Shown here: positions 17,931 through 28,159 of the stretch, piece by piece
Layout of the letters: each line of letters begins with the position of its first letter
How positions within the stretch are numbered: the first letter of the stretch is position 1
Assembly (NCBI GenBank): GCA_045658425.1
Contig: JAZOVB010000231.1
Location: forward strand, 13,448 to 77,447
DNA: 64,000 bases
From: SIG450 sp045658425
Lineage (GTDB): Bacteria > Bacillota > Clostridia > UMGS1840 > HGM11507
Direction: 5' to 3'
Translations under genes and position numbers: made by a program
The notes under the pieces: model-generated
The model's input: the letters and a program-made list of their open reading frames with translations, nothing else
Databases searched by the model: none
What the model was told of the DNA's origin: nothing

Positions 17931-20528
17931 TTATTTTTTTATTATAACCATATTGGTCATAGTTCTTGATATAACCTGTGCAATAATAATATCTTCAACT
18001 TCAATATCGCTTACATCAGCTGTGGAAACCCGATATGAATTTCCGACTTTTTCAACTTTTGCATATTTATATGAACCGCTTGTCAGATACTTCTGATCAG
18101 CAACACCATCAGAAGATAAAGTAATAAATTTATCTGTTACAGAGGAAACTTCTCTTACAAAAATACGGTCTGCTGCACCGAAGGACTCGGAATTATCCGT
18201 TGCAGTAAATATCCCTGATTTATAATAAACAGAAAAGTTTTTAAGAAGTCCTGATACATTAACTGTATAAGTTATTACATCTCCTGCCTGAAGTTGAGAT
18301 GGAGTATATGCAACATCATTGTATGTATATGTTACATTGTCAAGTTCATCATAATCTACATAAGATTCGTTTCCTGATTGAACAAATCGAATTCTTTTAA
18401 GGTTTTCTCCGTTATCTGAAATAACCTCGGTTACCTTTGTTACTACACAAAGAGCAGTCTTGGCAGGTACTGTACCGCCTGTTCCTGACATACCCTTTAC
18501 AATGACAGCCTCTGCTTCCTCTCCATCAGGATTGCTTACATAGCCTGACACTGTATATTCGTCCAAACTTATAAAATCATCTGTATTCAATATTCCAAAC
18601 TGTCTTTCGTCTGCTGTTAAAGGATTGTCAGGAATTGCAAAAATCGGTGCTCCCGCTGCAATATACATATCATAATTAAAGCATCCGTAATTTGATATGA
18701 AAGTTCTTTCTTTCAACGTCCATTTTTCCTCAATGGTTTTAACATCGGAAGATGTTCCCTCAACCGCAATAGATATTACAGTATCATCATTAACAGTTAT
18801 ATATGTCATTTTTTCCAACTTATATGTTTGTGACAATGTATCAAGAGTACCTATAAGTTTTAATAAATCTTCTTCGCCGGAATATTCTCTTCTTGTACCG
18901 TTTACCTTCAATTTGTCAGAAAATTTAAAACTTTTCATTTCACCTGAAGAAGTATAAAACTTACCGTATATTACATCTTCGTTTTCAACTGTTCTTGTTA
19001 CGGTATTTATAAGATATGCGTATTCACCGTCTGAGATTTTCTGATGTTCTGCAAAAGCTATTTTACCCATATAATCAAGATATAACGTGACATTGTCACC
19101 GGGACGGAACTTTGCAATATAAGAAGTCTCACAAAGGGAATTATATTCGTATTCTGTACCTGAAATAATTATCTTGTTTTCGGAATAATCTGCTTGTTCT
19201 ATCCAGCCATTTACAGTCTTTGCTGTTACAAAAAGACTTGTTATATTATCAGATTTCATTTCGGTTACAACAGAATTTTCTCTTATCTGAGAAAAAGAAA
19301 TTTCCTTATCATTGTCACAATCATAAATCGACACTTTCATATCACGGCTGTCTGCAATAATTTTCTTGGTATAATCATTCTTATCAGTCAATATATAGTC
19401 ATCTTCTGAAACATTTCCTACTCTGATATTTTTTGTAACACTGTCTATATGCACAATATCATATTCAGAATTATTTGCCGTTGATATAAGTGTGAACTCA
19501 CCGTAAATAACACTATCGAAAATACCTTCAAAATATTTTTTTGTTTCTCCGTTTACAATATAAGAAGCATGTTTTGAAACATATATTGATTTAATGTTAT
19601 CGTTTTCATCATAGTAAGATAAATTATTATTTGTAAAAGAAATATATTTTTCAGTTCTTACAGAAACCGTTTTATTATCGGTTTCTTTTATATATATAAT
19701 ATAATTTTTATTGACTTCTTTATCCAGTCTGTATATATATCTTACATTTTTACCTACTATATCCGGTATAGACTGAGTGTCAATATAATAATTAACATAA
19801 TCTATTATAATCTGATTTTCACTCGCAAGTGACGAATTCTTAATTGCTGAAAATTCATCAGCTACTGCAAGTCCTTCTTCTCTTTTTAAGTTGAAATATT
19901 TCATCATAACAGTTGTTCCGTCAGATGAATAAATATTATTTTCCCCAGAAATACCGACAATGTCTCTTACTTCAACATCTAGTAAATTATCAATAATTTT
20001 TGCAACAACATCCCTCGTTGCATAATTTGCCATTGAAATCGAAATTCCTTTTAAAATACCGAGTTGATTTGCTGCTAACAAATAACCAGTCGGATAACCT
20101 CCGCCTGCATCTGCAAGATATTTATATCCCGAAAGTTTAACAGCTACCGCAAAAACTTCTCCTATTGTGATTCTTTCATCCGGCTTAAAGATATTGTTCT
20201 CATATCCGGTCATATATCCCATCTGAGCTACTGAATTTATTGAATTATAATTCGGATGTTCTTTAGGCACATCCATAAAGTACCCTTTTTCTGCAGGTTG
20301 TGAAGGATCAAGAATTCTCATTATAATCTCAGAGAATTCACCTCTTGTTACTTCTTTTTCAGGATTAAAGGTTATTTCATCATCATAACCTTCCATTATT
20401 CCGAGTAAATCCATAATTTCTATGGATTCAGGGAAGGAACATTCTTCTATATCTTCATAGAAGAATGCATAAGCTGTATTAAGAGGAATAATACATAATA
20501 TAAGAAATAAACATAAAATTTTTTTCAT
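17931..20528 (-). CDS. SLH-domain surface protein of the polysaccharide operon
   Basis: 865 residues from the ATG at 20528, which is preferred to an upstream in-frame start because GGGGAA lies before it and the next gene upstream stops 1 bp away. It has a signal peptide (KKILCLFLILCIIPLNTAYA). Three SLH repeats follow at about residues 25-185 (MDLLGIMEGYDDEITFNPEK, MGYMTGYENNIFKPDERI, LGILKGIS). SLH domains bind pyruvylated cell-wall polysaccharide. The remaining 650 residues are beta-rich, without recognised family or catalytic motif. It probably presents or organises the lyases at the cell surface. Confidence 0.75.
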   Translation of the reverse strand: MKKILCLFLILCIIPLNTAYAFFYEDIEECSFPESIEIMDLLGIMEGYDDEITFNPEKEVTRGEFSEIIMRILDPSQPAEKGYFMDVPKEHPNYNSINSVAQMGYMTGYENNIFKPDERITIGEVFAVAVKLSGYKYLADAGGGYPTGYLLAANQLGILKGISISMANYATRDVVAKIIDNLLDVEVRDIVGISGENNIYSSDGTTVMMKYFNLKREEGLAVADEFSAIKNSSLASENQIIIDYVNYYIDTQSIPDIVGKNVRYIYRLDKEVNKNYIIYIKETDNKTVSVRTEKYISFTNNNLSYYDENDNIKSIYVSKHASYIVNGETKKYFEGIFDSVIYGEFTLISTANNSEYDIVHIDSVTKNIRVGNVSEDDYILTDKNDYTKKIIADSRDMKVSIYDCDNDKEISFSQIRENSVVTEMKSDNITSLFVTAKTVNGWIEQADYSENKIIISGTEYEYNSLCETSYIAKFRPGDNVTLYLDYMGKIAFAEHQKISDGEYAYLINTVTRTVENEDVIYGKFYTSSGEMKSFKFSDKLKVNGTRREYSGEEDLLKLIGTLDTLSQTYKLEKMTYITVNDDTVISIAVEGTSSDVKTIEEKWTLKERTFISNYGCFNYDMYIAAGAPIFAIPDNPLTADERQFGILNTDDFISLDEYTVSGYVSNPDGEEAEAVIVKGMSGTGGTVPAKTALCVVTKVTEVISDNGENLKRIRFVQSGNESYVDYDELDNVTYTYNDVAYTPSQLQAGDVITYTVNVSGLLKNFSVYYKSGIFTATDNSESFGAADRIFVREVSSVTDKFITLSSDGVADQKYLTSGSYKYAKVEKVGNSYRVSTADVSDIEVEDIIIAQVISRTMTNMVIIKK

Positions 20529-20529
20529 A

Positions 20530-22305
20530 CTATTTCCCCTCCTTAACAGCATCAAGCATTCTTTGTATTATAACCGCCGCTTCCGCTCTTGTGGCATTGT
20601 TTTGGGGACGGAAAGTCCTGTCTTCGTAGCCTGAAATAACGTTAAGTTCGGAAAGATAAAGAACACTGTTTTTAGCATAGTCAGAAACTAAGTCATAATC
20701 TTCAAATATATTTTTTACACTTGAAACACCAAAAAGTTGACCTGTATGTAACATAGCACGGTATACAACCGCTGAAATTTCCTGTCTTGTAATTGAATCT
20801 GAAGGAGCAAAAGTCCTTTCGCTTTTTCCGGAAATAATTCCATTGCTATATAAAGAGGCAATATATTTATATCCCCAGTAATCTTTATTTACATCATCAA
20901 AATCACAATCTGAATTTTCATTTGTAAAGTTTAAGGATTCGCTGAGCATTTTTATAAATTCAGCACGTGTTATATTATCTTCAGGACAAAATAATCCAGT
21001 TTGTTTTCCAGATACAATTCCTTTGTCTGCTAAATTATTTACAGCTTCTTCCGCCCATTTAACACTTTCCAAATCAGAAAAATTTACAGTAACTGTTTCA
21101 ATTGGTTCAGGGATGACATCATCTGCATCTTTTGGAACAGAAACTGTGTTCGATGCTCCCGTGGATATTCCTCCTCCACCACCTCCGGAACTGCCTTTTG
21201 ATGGAACTCCGGGGATAATTAAAGGCGGAACAATAATATTACTATTGTTTACGGCATAATTCAAAACACTCTTGAAAGACTCTAAAGAGTTCACAGTTCC
21301 ATTTTCCACCTGACTCATAATATAACTTAAAACTCCGTTATAAATATAAGTATTAGAAGACAAATTATTAAGTTTTGATATATCCTGCGGACTGTTTATC
21401 AATCCCTCATAGTCTGTCATAAAATCAGGAAGACTGTCAAAATGCGACAGTTTGCTCAGAGAATTAATAAACAAACTTTCTTCAAAAGCCGATAATACAT
21501 CAGATAAAGAATTTACATTTTTTATCCCTGATAAAACTGTTTCTTTTGCCGAAATTGTCAAAGAATCATAATTTGCATAATAGTTACTTGAAGAAAGATT
21601 AAGTATATCCTGATAACGTAATGCAATTTCTGATTTTATTTTACCTGATGCAGAAGAACCGATTCCCAATACTGCGGTTTCTTCTTTAAACAAATCAATG
21701 AATTTTTTTACTGAAGACTCGGTTAATTTTGAAAGCACATTTGATGAAATCAAATTCTGAGTTTCTTCGGGAAGTTTTGCATAAATTTCCGTTTCCGAAT
21801 TTATACCATAATCTTTACCGTTTAATAATTTTGAAGAAAGCTCCTCAGGTTCGTTTATTTCTTTGTTATATACACTATTTACAAGTCCCTTGATGTTTTT
21901 TACATCAGATATATAAATTGTGTCTTCTATAACAATATCCTCTGCACCATACACCATTATCCTTATTGTATAATTTCCCTCAGTTTCTTCTTTAGATACA
22001 TTGAATGTAAAGGAATACGAGCCATCTGAATTTATAAAGCCCTGATGTATAACGGCAAATTTTTCCTTTATGCTAAGATTGGAATTTATATCAACATCCG
22101 GTCTTAATAAACTTAAAGTAATTCTTTTATTGGCATATTTTGAATCCGAAGTTCCTGTAACGGTAACTTCGCTATAAATATCACTTTCGCTTTCAACTGT
22201 TCTCGATTCGGAATTTATAGTGAAATTTTCTGTATTTACTGCAAATGATGGAAAAGAGAGAGTCATTGCAAGAGTTAATATACTGATAATAAAAATTTTT
22301 TTCAT
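20530..22305 (-). CDS. Secreted protein with three C-terminal SLH domains
   Basis: A 591-residue protein with a signal peptide. An N-terminal Ig-like beta domain (about 40-135: SEVTVTGTSDSKYANKRITL) is followed by a helical region about 150-350. A glycine-rich linker (SSGGGGGG) leads to three SLH repeats at about 405-585 (LADKGIVSGKQTGLFCPED, LYSNGIISGKSERTFAPSDS, LSELNVISGYEDRTFRPQNN). The SLH set is C-terminal, in contrast to the N-terminal set of the next gene, with which it is translationally coupled (stop and start 1 bp apart). It is a cell-wall-anchored companion of the lyases; no enzyme motif is seen. Confidence 0.75.
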   Translation of the reverse strand: MKKIFIISILTLAMTLSFPSFAVNTENFTINSESRTVESESDIYSEVTVTGTSDSKYANKRITLSLLRPDVDINSNLSIKEKFAVIHQGFINSDGSYSFTFNVSKEETEGNYTIRIMVYGAEDIVIEDTIYISDVKNIKGLVNSVYNKEINEPEELSSKLLNGKDYGINSETEIYAKLPEETQNLISSNVLSKLTESSVKKFIDLFKEETAVLGIGSSASGKIKSEIALRYQDILNLSSSNYYANYDSLTISAKETVLSGIKNVNSLSDVLSAFEESLFINSLSKLSHFDSLPDFMTDYEGLINSPQDISKLNNLSSNTYIYNGVLSYIMSQVENGTVNSLESFKSVLNYAVNNSNIIVPPLIIPGVPSKGSSGGGGGGISTGASNTVSVPKDADDVIPEPIETVTVNFSDLESVKWAEEAVNNLADKGIVSGKQTGLFCPEDNITRAEFIKMLSESLNFTNENSDCDFDDVNKDYWGYKYIASLYSNGIISGKSERTFAPSDSITRQEISAVVYRAMLHTGQLFGVSSVKNIFEDYDLVSDYAKNSVLYLSELNVISGYEDRTFRPQNNATRAEAAVIIQRMLDAVKEGK

Positions 22306-22316
22306 TTTCTCCCTCC

Positions 22317-25300
22317 TTATTTAATAAATCTTATTTCGTAAATGTTGTTCCACGCATTTTTACTATTACCATTAAGTACAATTTTCACATATTTTGCTTT
22401 AACAGGAGCAAAATCGGTACTATCAAAATCCGCTGTGAGACCGCTTGACGAACCACTGAATATACTTGTATAGTTCTCTCCGTTTTGAGATGTTAAAACA
22501 TCATAATACGCCTGTCTTGTATCCCCTTGTGCCCATTTAATCTGAACATCTTTAAGCACTTCTTCATTTTCAAATACAAAATAAATTTCTTTTCCTTCTC
22601 CTTCAACAGTAAATGCTGAACTGACATTTAAATCAAATATATTTTCAAGTCCTGAAAAATTAGAATATGCCATATTAAGTTTAATAATAGTCGTATCAGA
22701 TGGTATATTCATATCCTTTGCATATACAAAAGCTTGTGCATCTACATTTATTAAAGATGCAAACGGAGTATATTTATATTCAAAATTAAAAACAGAAGCT
22801 AACTTGTCGGCATTTACGTAAAAGCCGTTGTCGGTTTTTAGTAGTCCGTCATTTGTATTTAAAATATATTCTTTACCGACATAATTAATCTTTACTTCGT
22901 TGTCACTTAAAATTTCAAATGTTCCATTACATAGTTCTACATAATTATCAATAGGAAAATAAACTATTCCTTCTATATCTATCGGAGGTGTTTTTAAATC
23001 ATAAAGAATATTATTATATTTAAGTTTTATATAATTTTCTTTATCTTCTCCGTACCAATCAAAACCTACCCATTTTTTCTTTTCTGTTTTATTGGAATAA
23101 TATTTTAGAGTATATTCTCCGTAACCTCCGTTAAAGGTAAGAGTACCTCCCTTTTCAGATACGATTGCCTTTGTTATTTCCCTGCCGTCCTTCAATACGG
23201 ACCAGGTGCCCGCTTTAAGTCCGTCAACCATATATGTTTTTTCATTATATTCTGATTTATCCGAACTTATGGTGACATTCTTAGAAGTTCTCGTCTCGTT
23301 TTTGCTAAGATATACAACTCTGTCCTTTATTTCTACTCCATAATATTTTTCAGTTTCATACAGTTTGCTCTTAAGAGGCTCAATATCCTCTGATGCATCA
23401 GAAACCTGAAGAACATTTATAAAATAATCTGTTTTTTGTTTCGTTTTCGGTGAAATTTCAAGTCTCCAGTTTCCGTAATCATAAAGATGGTCTACTGATG
23501 AAGTCTTATTTACACCGCTTACAAAGAACTCTTTACCCGGTCCGCCTATTTTTTCAATTTCAGGATTTTTTGGAAGAAGAGTTTCGTTAATAAGTCTTCC
23601 TGAATTACCTGAGTCGGTTCTTACCGCAGTCTGAATGTTGCCGTTAATCTCAGGTTCGTTCGATGTGTGAAGAAGCCATATTTTTTCAAATTCTTCTCCC
23701 GCGGTTACCTTATCAAACACTATTAGTGCTCCCGGAATATCTTCATCAAAAAGATTAAGAAAAGCAAATGCTCTTGTAAACTTTTCGCAGTCGCCGGCGT
23801 ATGCATTTGTTAAGTCACCTTTTGAATATGTATAGTGAGGTGCTATACTGTCACCCCCATAATCATATCCAAGGTGAGTACCTATTCTGGTTTTTTCTTT
23901 CATATCGTTAAGAGTTCTTATTGTTTCGGAAAGTACGTTATTCGACTGACCGCCGTGCAAAAGATGATCGCCCTTATAATAAACCCTTTCTTTATCAGGA
24001 TTATATATAAGCATTGAATTGTGAGCTATTGTCTGTTTATAATAGCCGTAATCGTGTTCGCTTCCAAAGGTTACATATCTCCCTGAATCCAGCGCAAGCA
24101 TCCCTTTATAATAAATCTGAAAACTTCCTGCATCATAATGCTCGTGAGATTTATAAAAATTCTGCGGCAATTTCATAAAAACAAGCATATCAGGAGATGT
24201 AAGCCCGTCATTCCAACCTGTTCTTGCTACGGTTATTCCCTGATTTACTCCCATAAACGCTGATAAAGGAAATCCTTTTGTAGATTTAGCTTTAACGGAA
24301 GGGTCTTCAAAAATAAGCTGATGAACAGGAGTAGCTACATTAACATCCCAGCCCGAATTTCTTCCGTCTGTAAGATTACGGTAATATTCCTCTTTTAAGT
24401 ATGGATTTTTATAGTAATTTGCGGCAAGGTATGTAGCGGATTTAAAGATTGTATTAAATCCGTTATATAAAGGTGTATCATCACCGTTTTTAAAATACCC
24501 TCCGCTTGGAAGACGATGATATATCATTCCGATAAATTTATTCTGAAATTCCTCACTTACAAGATTCGGTGCACCCATTTTATCTAAAAGCAAGGGCATA
24601 AAAAATTCATACAGGCTTCTTGAACCTCCGTAATAACTTCCTGTCGGATCACTTAAACTGTCTTTATATATATAATTTTTTGTAGGAACGAATTCATTTA
24701 ATATTCTTCCTCCGACAATATTATATAAATCCGGATACTCGTCATATATTGCAATAGCAAATGCAAGCTGGAATTTCATAAAATCCGATTCGCTTGAATG
24801 TCCTATATTATATGCAAGTTCTGCCATTTTCGGAGGATATCCGAATTCGCTTGCTTGAGTCAAAACAAGTCCTTTTTCCAGTATTTCTTTTTTCTCTTCG
24901 TCACTTAACAATGGATAACACCAGTCATAAACCTCTGCAGAAACAAGTACAACAAGTCCGCCTTGTCTTGATATATTCATAAGACTGCTTCCGCTCATAT
25001 CAAGAGTACGATAGTATGCTATCATACCGTCAACAGCCTTTCTGCCTGCAATTTCATCCCCGTTTACAAGATACAAAAGAGCATTAGACTCAATGTAACT
25101 TAAAGGAGTTACTGAATAGTTTGAAGCCCCCCCCTCTTTAAGTTCAGGAAGAATGCATATAGATGGCTCAAGTTCTGATGCACTTAGAACTCTTTCGTAA
25201 GCATTTTTTGTTTCAATGCAAGAAAAGTTTTGTTTTATTTTCGGAATATCTTCTTTATTTACAAGCACTCTTGGATGCTCTTTTTTAGGAACAAAAGACG

Positions 25301-25880
25301 GAAGCGGAATATTGGCATATAATTCTTCGCCATTGTTATAATCTTTCGGAGTATATAAATCTCCTTTTGGAACTACTCCCATACCAACAGGAGCATAACC
25401 TATAGCATTTGTTATTATTACCTTATCTATCACAACGCCTGCTTTTCTATAATGAATTTTAAATGTATTAAGCCCTTCTTCTATCTTGTAGTTTGCTCTT
25501 AACCAGACATATTCTTTGCCTTCGGTAACATTATATGTATATCCGCTGTTATTCATAGCAAGAAAGAATGACTGGTCACTCTCTTTAGCTGTACGGGCTC
25601 TTAAATAAACAGTATAAGTACCGCTTTGGGTTGCATCAAATGTATATGAAACCGGCACATCCAAAAGATCGGCAGGAGGTGTGTTTGTGTTTCCGATTGT
25701 TGCTATTATCGCCTTGCCTCCTGATGCATTTTCGTCATCTATTATGTCAAAACCGCTTAGTATTTTTACCTCATCGCTTTCCAATTCAAACATAAAGAAA
25801 TTTGTTTTATGCTCCGCGAAAGCAACTACAGATATATTAAATAACAATATCATTGCTAATATAAAACTTATCTTCTTCAT
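22317..25880 (-). CDS. Secreted heparinase II/III-like lyase with carbohydrate-binding ends
   Basis: A 1187-residue protein with a signal peptide (residues 1-22). Residues about 25-165 form a CBM-like sandwich (YTFDATQSGTYTVYLRARTA). The lyase toroid begins KEHPRVLVNKEDIPKIKQN at about 202. The heparinase II/III domain carries YKSHEHYDAGSFQIYYKGML (about 577) and QTIAHNSMLIYNP (about 618). A discoidin/F5-8-type domain closes the protein (VKAKYVKIVLNGNSKNAWNN). It is the larger paralogue of the 1046-residue lyase. The extra binding domains suggest attack on insoluble or surface-bound polymer. GGAGAAA precedes the ATG. Confidence 0.85.
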   Translation of the reverse strand: MKKISFILAMILLFNISVVAFAEHKTNFFMFELESDEVKILSGFDIIDDENASGGKAIIATIGNTNTPPADLLDVPVSYTFDATQSGTYTVYLRARTAKESDQSFFLAMNNSGYTYNVTEGKEYVWLRANYKIEEGLNTFKIHYRKAGVVIDKVIITNAIGYAPVGMGVVPKGDLYTPKDYNNGEELYANIPLPSFVPKKEHPRVLVNKEDIPKIKQNFSCIETKNAYERVLSASELEPSICILPELKEGGASNYSVTPLSYIESNALLYLVNGDEIAGRKAVDGMIAYYRTLDMSGSSLMNISRQGGLVVLVSAEVYDWCYPLLSDEEKKEILEKGLVLTQASEFGYPPKMAELAYNIGHSSESDFMKFQLAFAIAIYDEYPDLYNIVGGRILNEFVPTKNYIYKDSLSDPTGSYYGGSRSLYEFFMPLLLDKMGAPNLVSEEFQNKFIGMIYHRLPSGGYFKNGDDTPLYNGFNTIFKSATYLAANYYKNPYLKEEYYRNLTDGRNSGWDVNVATPVHQLIFEDPSVKAKSTKGFPLSAFMGVNQGITVARTGWNDGLTSPDMLVFMKLPQNFYKSHEHYDAGSFQIYYKGMLALDSGRYVTFGSEHDYGYYKQTIAHNSMLIYNPDKERVYYKGDHLLHGGQSNNVLSETIRTLNDMKEKTRIGTHLGYDYGGDSIAPHYTYSKGDLTNAYAGDCEKFTRAFAFLNLFDEDIPGALIVFDKVTAGEEFEKIWLLHTSNEPEINGNIQTAVRTDSGNSGRLINETLLPKNPEIEKIGGPGKEFFVSGVNKTSSVDHLYDYGNWRLEISPKTKQKTDYFINVLQVSDASEDIEPLKSKLYETEKYYGVEIKDRVVYLSKNETRTSKNVTISSDKSEYNEKTYMVDGLKAGTWSVLKDGREITKAIVSEKGGTLTFNGGYGEYTLKYYSNKTEKKKWVGFDWYGEDKENYIKLKYNNILYDLKTPPIDIEGIVYFPIDNYVELCNGTFEILSDNEVKINYVGKEYILNTNDGLLKTDNGFYVNADKLASVFNFEYKYTPFASLINVDAQAFVYAKDMNIPSDTTIIKLNMAYSNFSGLENIFDLNVSSAFTVEGEGKEIYFVFENEEVLKDVQIKWAQGDTRQAYYDVLTSQNGENYTSIFSGSSSGLTADFDSTDFAPVKAKYVKIVLNGNSKNAWNNIYEIRFIK

Positions 25881-25892
25881 TTTTTCTCCTTT

Positions 25893-27089
25893 TTAATTCT
25901 CAGCCGTAACAAATTCTATGTACGGAAGTTTGTCCGGATCGGTAATCTGAATCTGAACATAAGGTTTTGAAGTGATATATTCATATACAAGATTTATATT
26001 TAATACTTCCTTATTTTTTATCCAGTTTAAATCTAATGGTAATTCATATTTTCTAAACACTTTATCTGCAGGTACAACTACATCTTCAGTACTGATTTTA
26101 GCAGTAGTATCAACATCAGGGCCTTTTTGCCCTTCATTTTCATACCAATCGGATGCTGCCTCAAATGCTCTTATTGTAACTGCATCGGCTGTATTGTTTG
26201 CATGAGCATAAAATACAAGTTTTGCACTTTCTAACGGAAATTCCAAAGGAATTTTTGGTATATCAAAGGAAAAAAAGCTATTTCTCGACGAACCGGAATA
26301 AAGTTCACCTGTACTTCTTATTGTAATATTTGAAGAAAAAGGACCTCCATATAAACCTTTTATAGTCCACGATGTGGATAACCAATTCTTTTCCCCTAAA
26401 CGCGATGTAAGTTGATTTTCAATTTCCGTAATCACATTAATTCCGAATTTCTTTTCTGTTCCAGAATGAGAATAACTTTTTATCTCAAAATTACCAAAAT
26501 AACCTGACAAAGGAGGAATGGTAATATTTGTTCCCAAATCCTTGGCACTTGCTTGAATTTTATCCGGTAGAATATCTTTTCCCAAAATCAAATTCAAATC
26601 AAAATCAGTGTTGTCATCATCGGGATAAATCGTATTATTCCCTACCGTCACTGTGTGCAAAGAAGCATCTTCATTCCCAAAATACGCAGGAGAAGTCAAT
26701 GGTTCCATTTTTATTAAATCCTTAAAAACAAAGAAGGCTATTTCTATTCCCGAAACATCATCAGGACAAGTGTATGAAATGCTTTGTTCTTCACTCTCGA
26801 TATTCGCTTCCGCTTTAAGGGGCAGACTTATTACATCTTCCAACAGGTAATTATTATATACAACAAGCGCTGCAAAAAATTCAAATTCTCCCTCAAGCGA
26901 CTCAGCACCTTTATATTTAAATGTTGCTTTAATAGTTTCTTCGGGGGTTAAGGTGTTTGCCTTATTTCCTTCCGAATCAACATATTCAAATTCAGTAATT
27001 ATTATCCTTTCCTCTTCTGCAAAAGCAGACACATTAAACAATGAAAGTATAATAATAACCATAAACATCATATTTATTATTCTTTTCAT
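25893..27089 (-). CDS. Secreted protein with CBM96/DNRLRE-like domain
   Basis: A 398-residue protein with a signal peptide (through about residue 24). The first half is a beta-rich module with no recognised family (EFEYVDSEGNKANTLTPEE onward). The second half (about 225-398) reads like a DNRLRE/CBM96 domain: RSTGELYSGSSRNSFFSFDI, SAKLVFYAHANN, and a final beta strand IQITDPDKLPYIEFV. It starts 23 bp after the AraC gene with AAGGAGG before the ATG, so the regulator and surface genes share a transcript. The role as a binding protein is inferred. Confidence 0.6.
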   Translation of the reverse strand: MKRIINMMFMVIIILSLFNVSAFAEEERIIITEFEYVDSEGNKANTLTPEETIKATFKYKGAESLEGEFEFFAALVVYNNYLLEDVISLPLKAEANIESEEQSISYTCPDDVSGIEIAFFVFKDLIKMEPLTSPAYFGNEDASLHTVTVGNNTIYPDDDNTDFDLNLILGKDILPDKIQASAKDLGTNITIPPLSGYFGNFEIKSYSHSGTEKKFGINVITEIENQLTSRLGEKNWLSTSWTIKGLYGGPFSSNITIRSTGELYSGSSRNSFFSFDIPKIPLEFPLESAKLVFYAHANNTADAVTIRAFEAASDWYENEGQKGPDVDTTAKISTEDVVVPADKVFRKYELPLDLNWIKNKEVLNINLVYEYITSKPYVQIQITDPDKLPYIEFVTAEN

Positions 27090-27111
27090 TTTTATCCTCC
27101 TTACAAACTTT

Positions 27112-27927
27112 TTATTTTAAACTCGATTTATATTCTCTCGGTGTACAATTTATTATTTTTTTAAAATTTTCATTAAAAGAACGTATAGATTCAAATCCGG
27201 TATAAAGTGCTATCTCACTCATACTGTAATCCGTTGTCTGCAAAAATTCACAGGCTTTGGAAATTCGTATATTATTAACATACTTTTTAAATGTTGTTCC
27301 CGTAAACTCTCCAAATAATTTCGAAACATATTTTGGTGTATAATTAACAACTTTTGATATACTTTCTAAATTCAATAATTCATCATAATTTTCATCAATA
27401 TATTTAAGTAAAATCTGAAATTTGGCAAACATAACAGTTCTTGAAAGTTCTTTTGCTTTATTATCCTTATAATAAGAAAGCAGTATTGACCACAATTTTA
27501 TCATTTCGCTTTGAACAACGATTCCCGAATATTCATTTTTTTCTTCAGTCCACTTTGCCATACTGTCAAAAATTAAATTCAGCTCATCGTATATACTATT
27601 TTCAATTAAAGATTGTTTTGTTATATGCGCTTTTACATGTTCGCTGTTTGTAAAAAATTTACTTAAAACACTTGCTCCGACTATAACCACATCAACATAT
27701 CCTTCTTCTTGCGGAATCAAAGAGTGTGTCGAACCGCTGTCGAAGACCAAGATATCTCCTGTCTTTGCTGTAAACTCCATATTATTGTACCAAACTTTAT
27801 ATGTCCCCTTTATAATATGGAAAATCTCCAATCCCCGTTGCCAGTGCAATGGTGACATATAGTCCGTTTTATGGACAATACGTACAAAACTATATTCGCT
27901 CTTACTGTTTTCTGCTATAACTTTCAT
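27112..27927 (-). CDS. AraC-family regulator leading the polysaccharide operon
   Basis: 271 residues from the ATG at 27927, which has a GGGAGG at the right distance; an ATG 6 bp upstream is too close to it. An N-terminal cupin (LHWQRGLEIFHIIKGTYKVW) is the sugar-sensing domain. Two C-terminal HTH motifs (LESISKVVNYTPKYVSKLF and MSEIALYTGFESIRSFNENF) are of the AraC type. It is the first gene of the leftward operon and is divergent from the solute-binding protein gene. The intergenic DNA between them holds two AGCGAAA repeats 21 bp apart, a typical AraC-type binding geometry, so it probably controls both directions. Confidence 0.85.
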   Translation of the reverse strand: MKVIAENSKSEYSFVRIVHKTDYMSPLHWQRGLEIFHIIKGTYKVWYNNMEFTAKTGDILVFDSGSTHSLIPQEEGYVDVVIVGASVLSKFFTNSEHVKAHITKQSLIENSIYDELNLIFDSMAKWTEEKNEYSGIVVQSEMIKLWSILLSYYKDNKAKELSRTVMFAKFQILLKYIDENYDELLNLESISKVVNYTPKYVSKLFGEFTGTTFKKYVNNIRISKACEFLQTTDYSMSEIALYTGFESIRSFNENFKKIINCTPREYKSSLK

Positions 27928-28038
27928 TTTCATATACCTCCCAAAAAAGATATATTTATTGTACCACATTGTCACAAACTAAACCCTGTTTAGGCGAATT
28001 TAATTTTTTATTTCAACTATAGTATATCAAAAAAACAA

Positions 28039-28076
28039 TTTTAAATAAAGCGAAAAAGCCCTTTAAAATAGCGAAA
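28039..28076 (+). promoter_or_regulatory. Direct-repeat operator, likely AraC-type
   Basis: AGCGAAA at 28049-28055 and again at 28070-28076, exactly 21 bp apart (two helical turns). The flanking TTTAAA-rich bases are also similar, with 12 of 17 positions matching. The pair ends 24 bp upstream of the -35 of the solute-binding protein gene, the usual place for AraC activators. Confidence 0.55.
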
Positions 28077-28099
28077 TTTCCCAATAGATATTTTTTTAA

Positions 28100-28127
28100 T
28101 TGATTTTTCAAAAAAAACAAGTAAAAT
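28100..28127 (+). promoter_or_regulatory. Promoter of the solute-binding protein gene
   Basis: TTGATT (28100-28105), a 16 bp spacer and TAAAAT (28122-28127), with the ATG 33 bp downstream. The -35 and -10 are imperfect, as expected for an activator-dependent promoter. Confidence 0.5.
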
Positions 28128-28159
28128 GGAGTTATAAAATTAACAGGAGGAATTACAAA

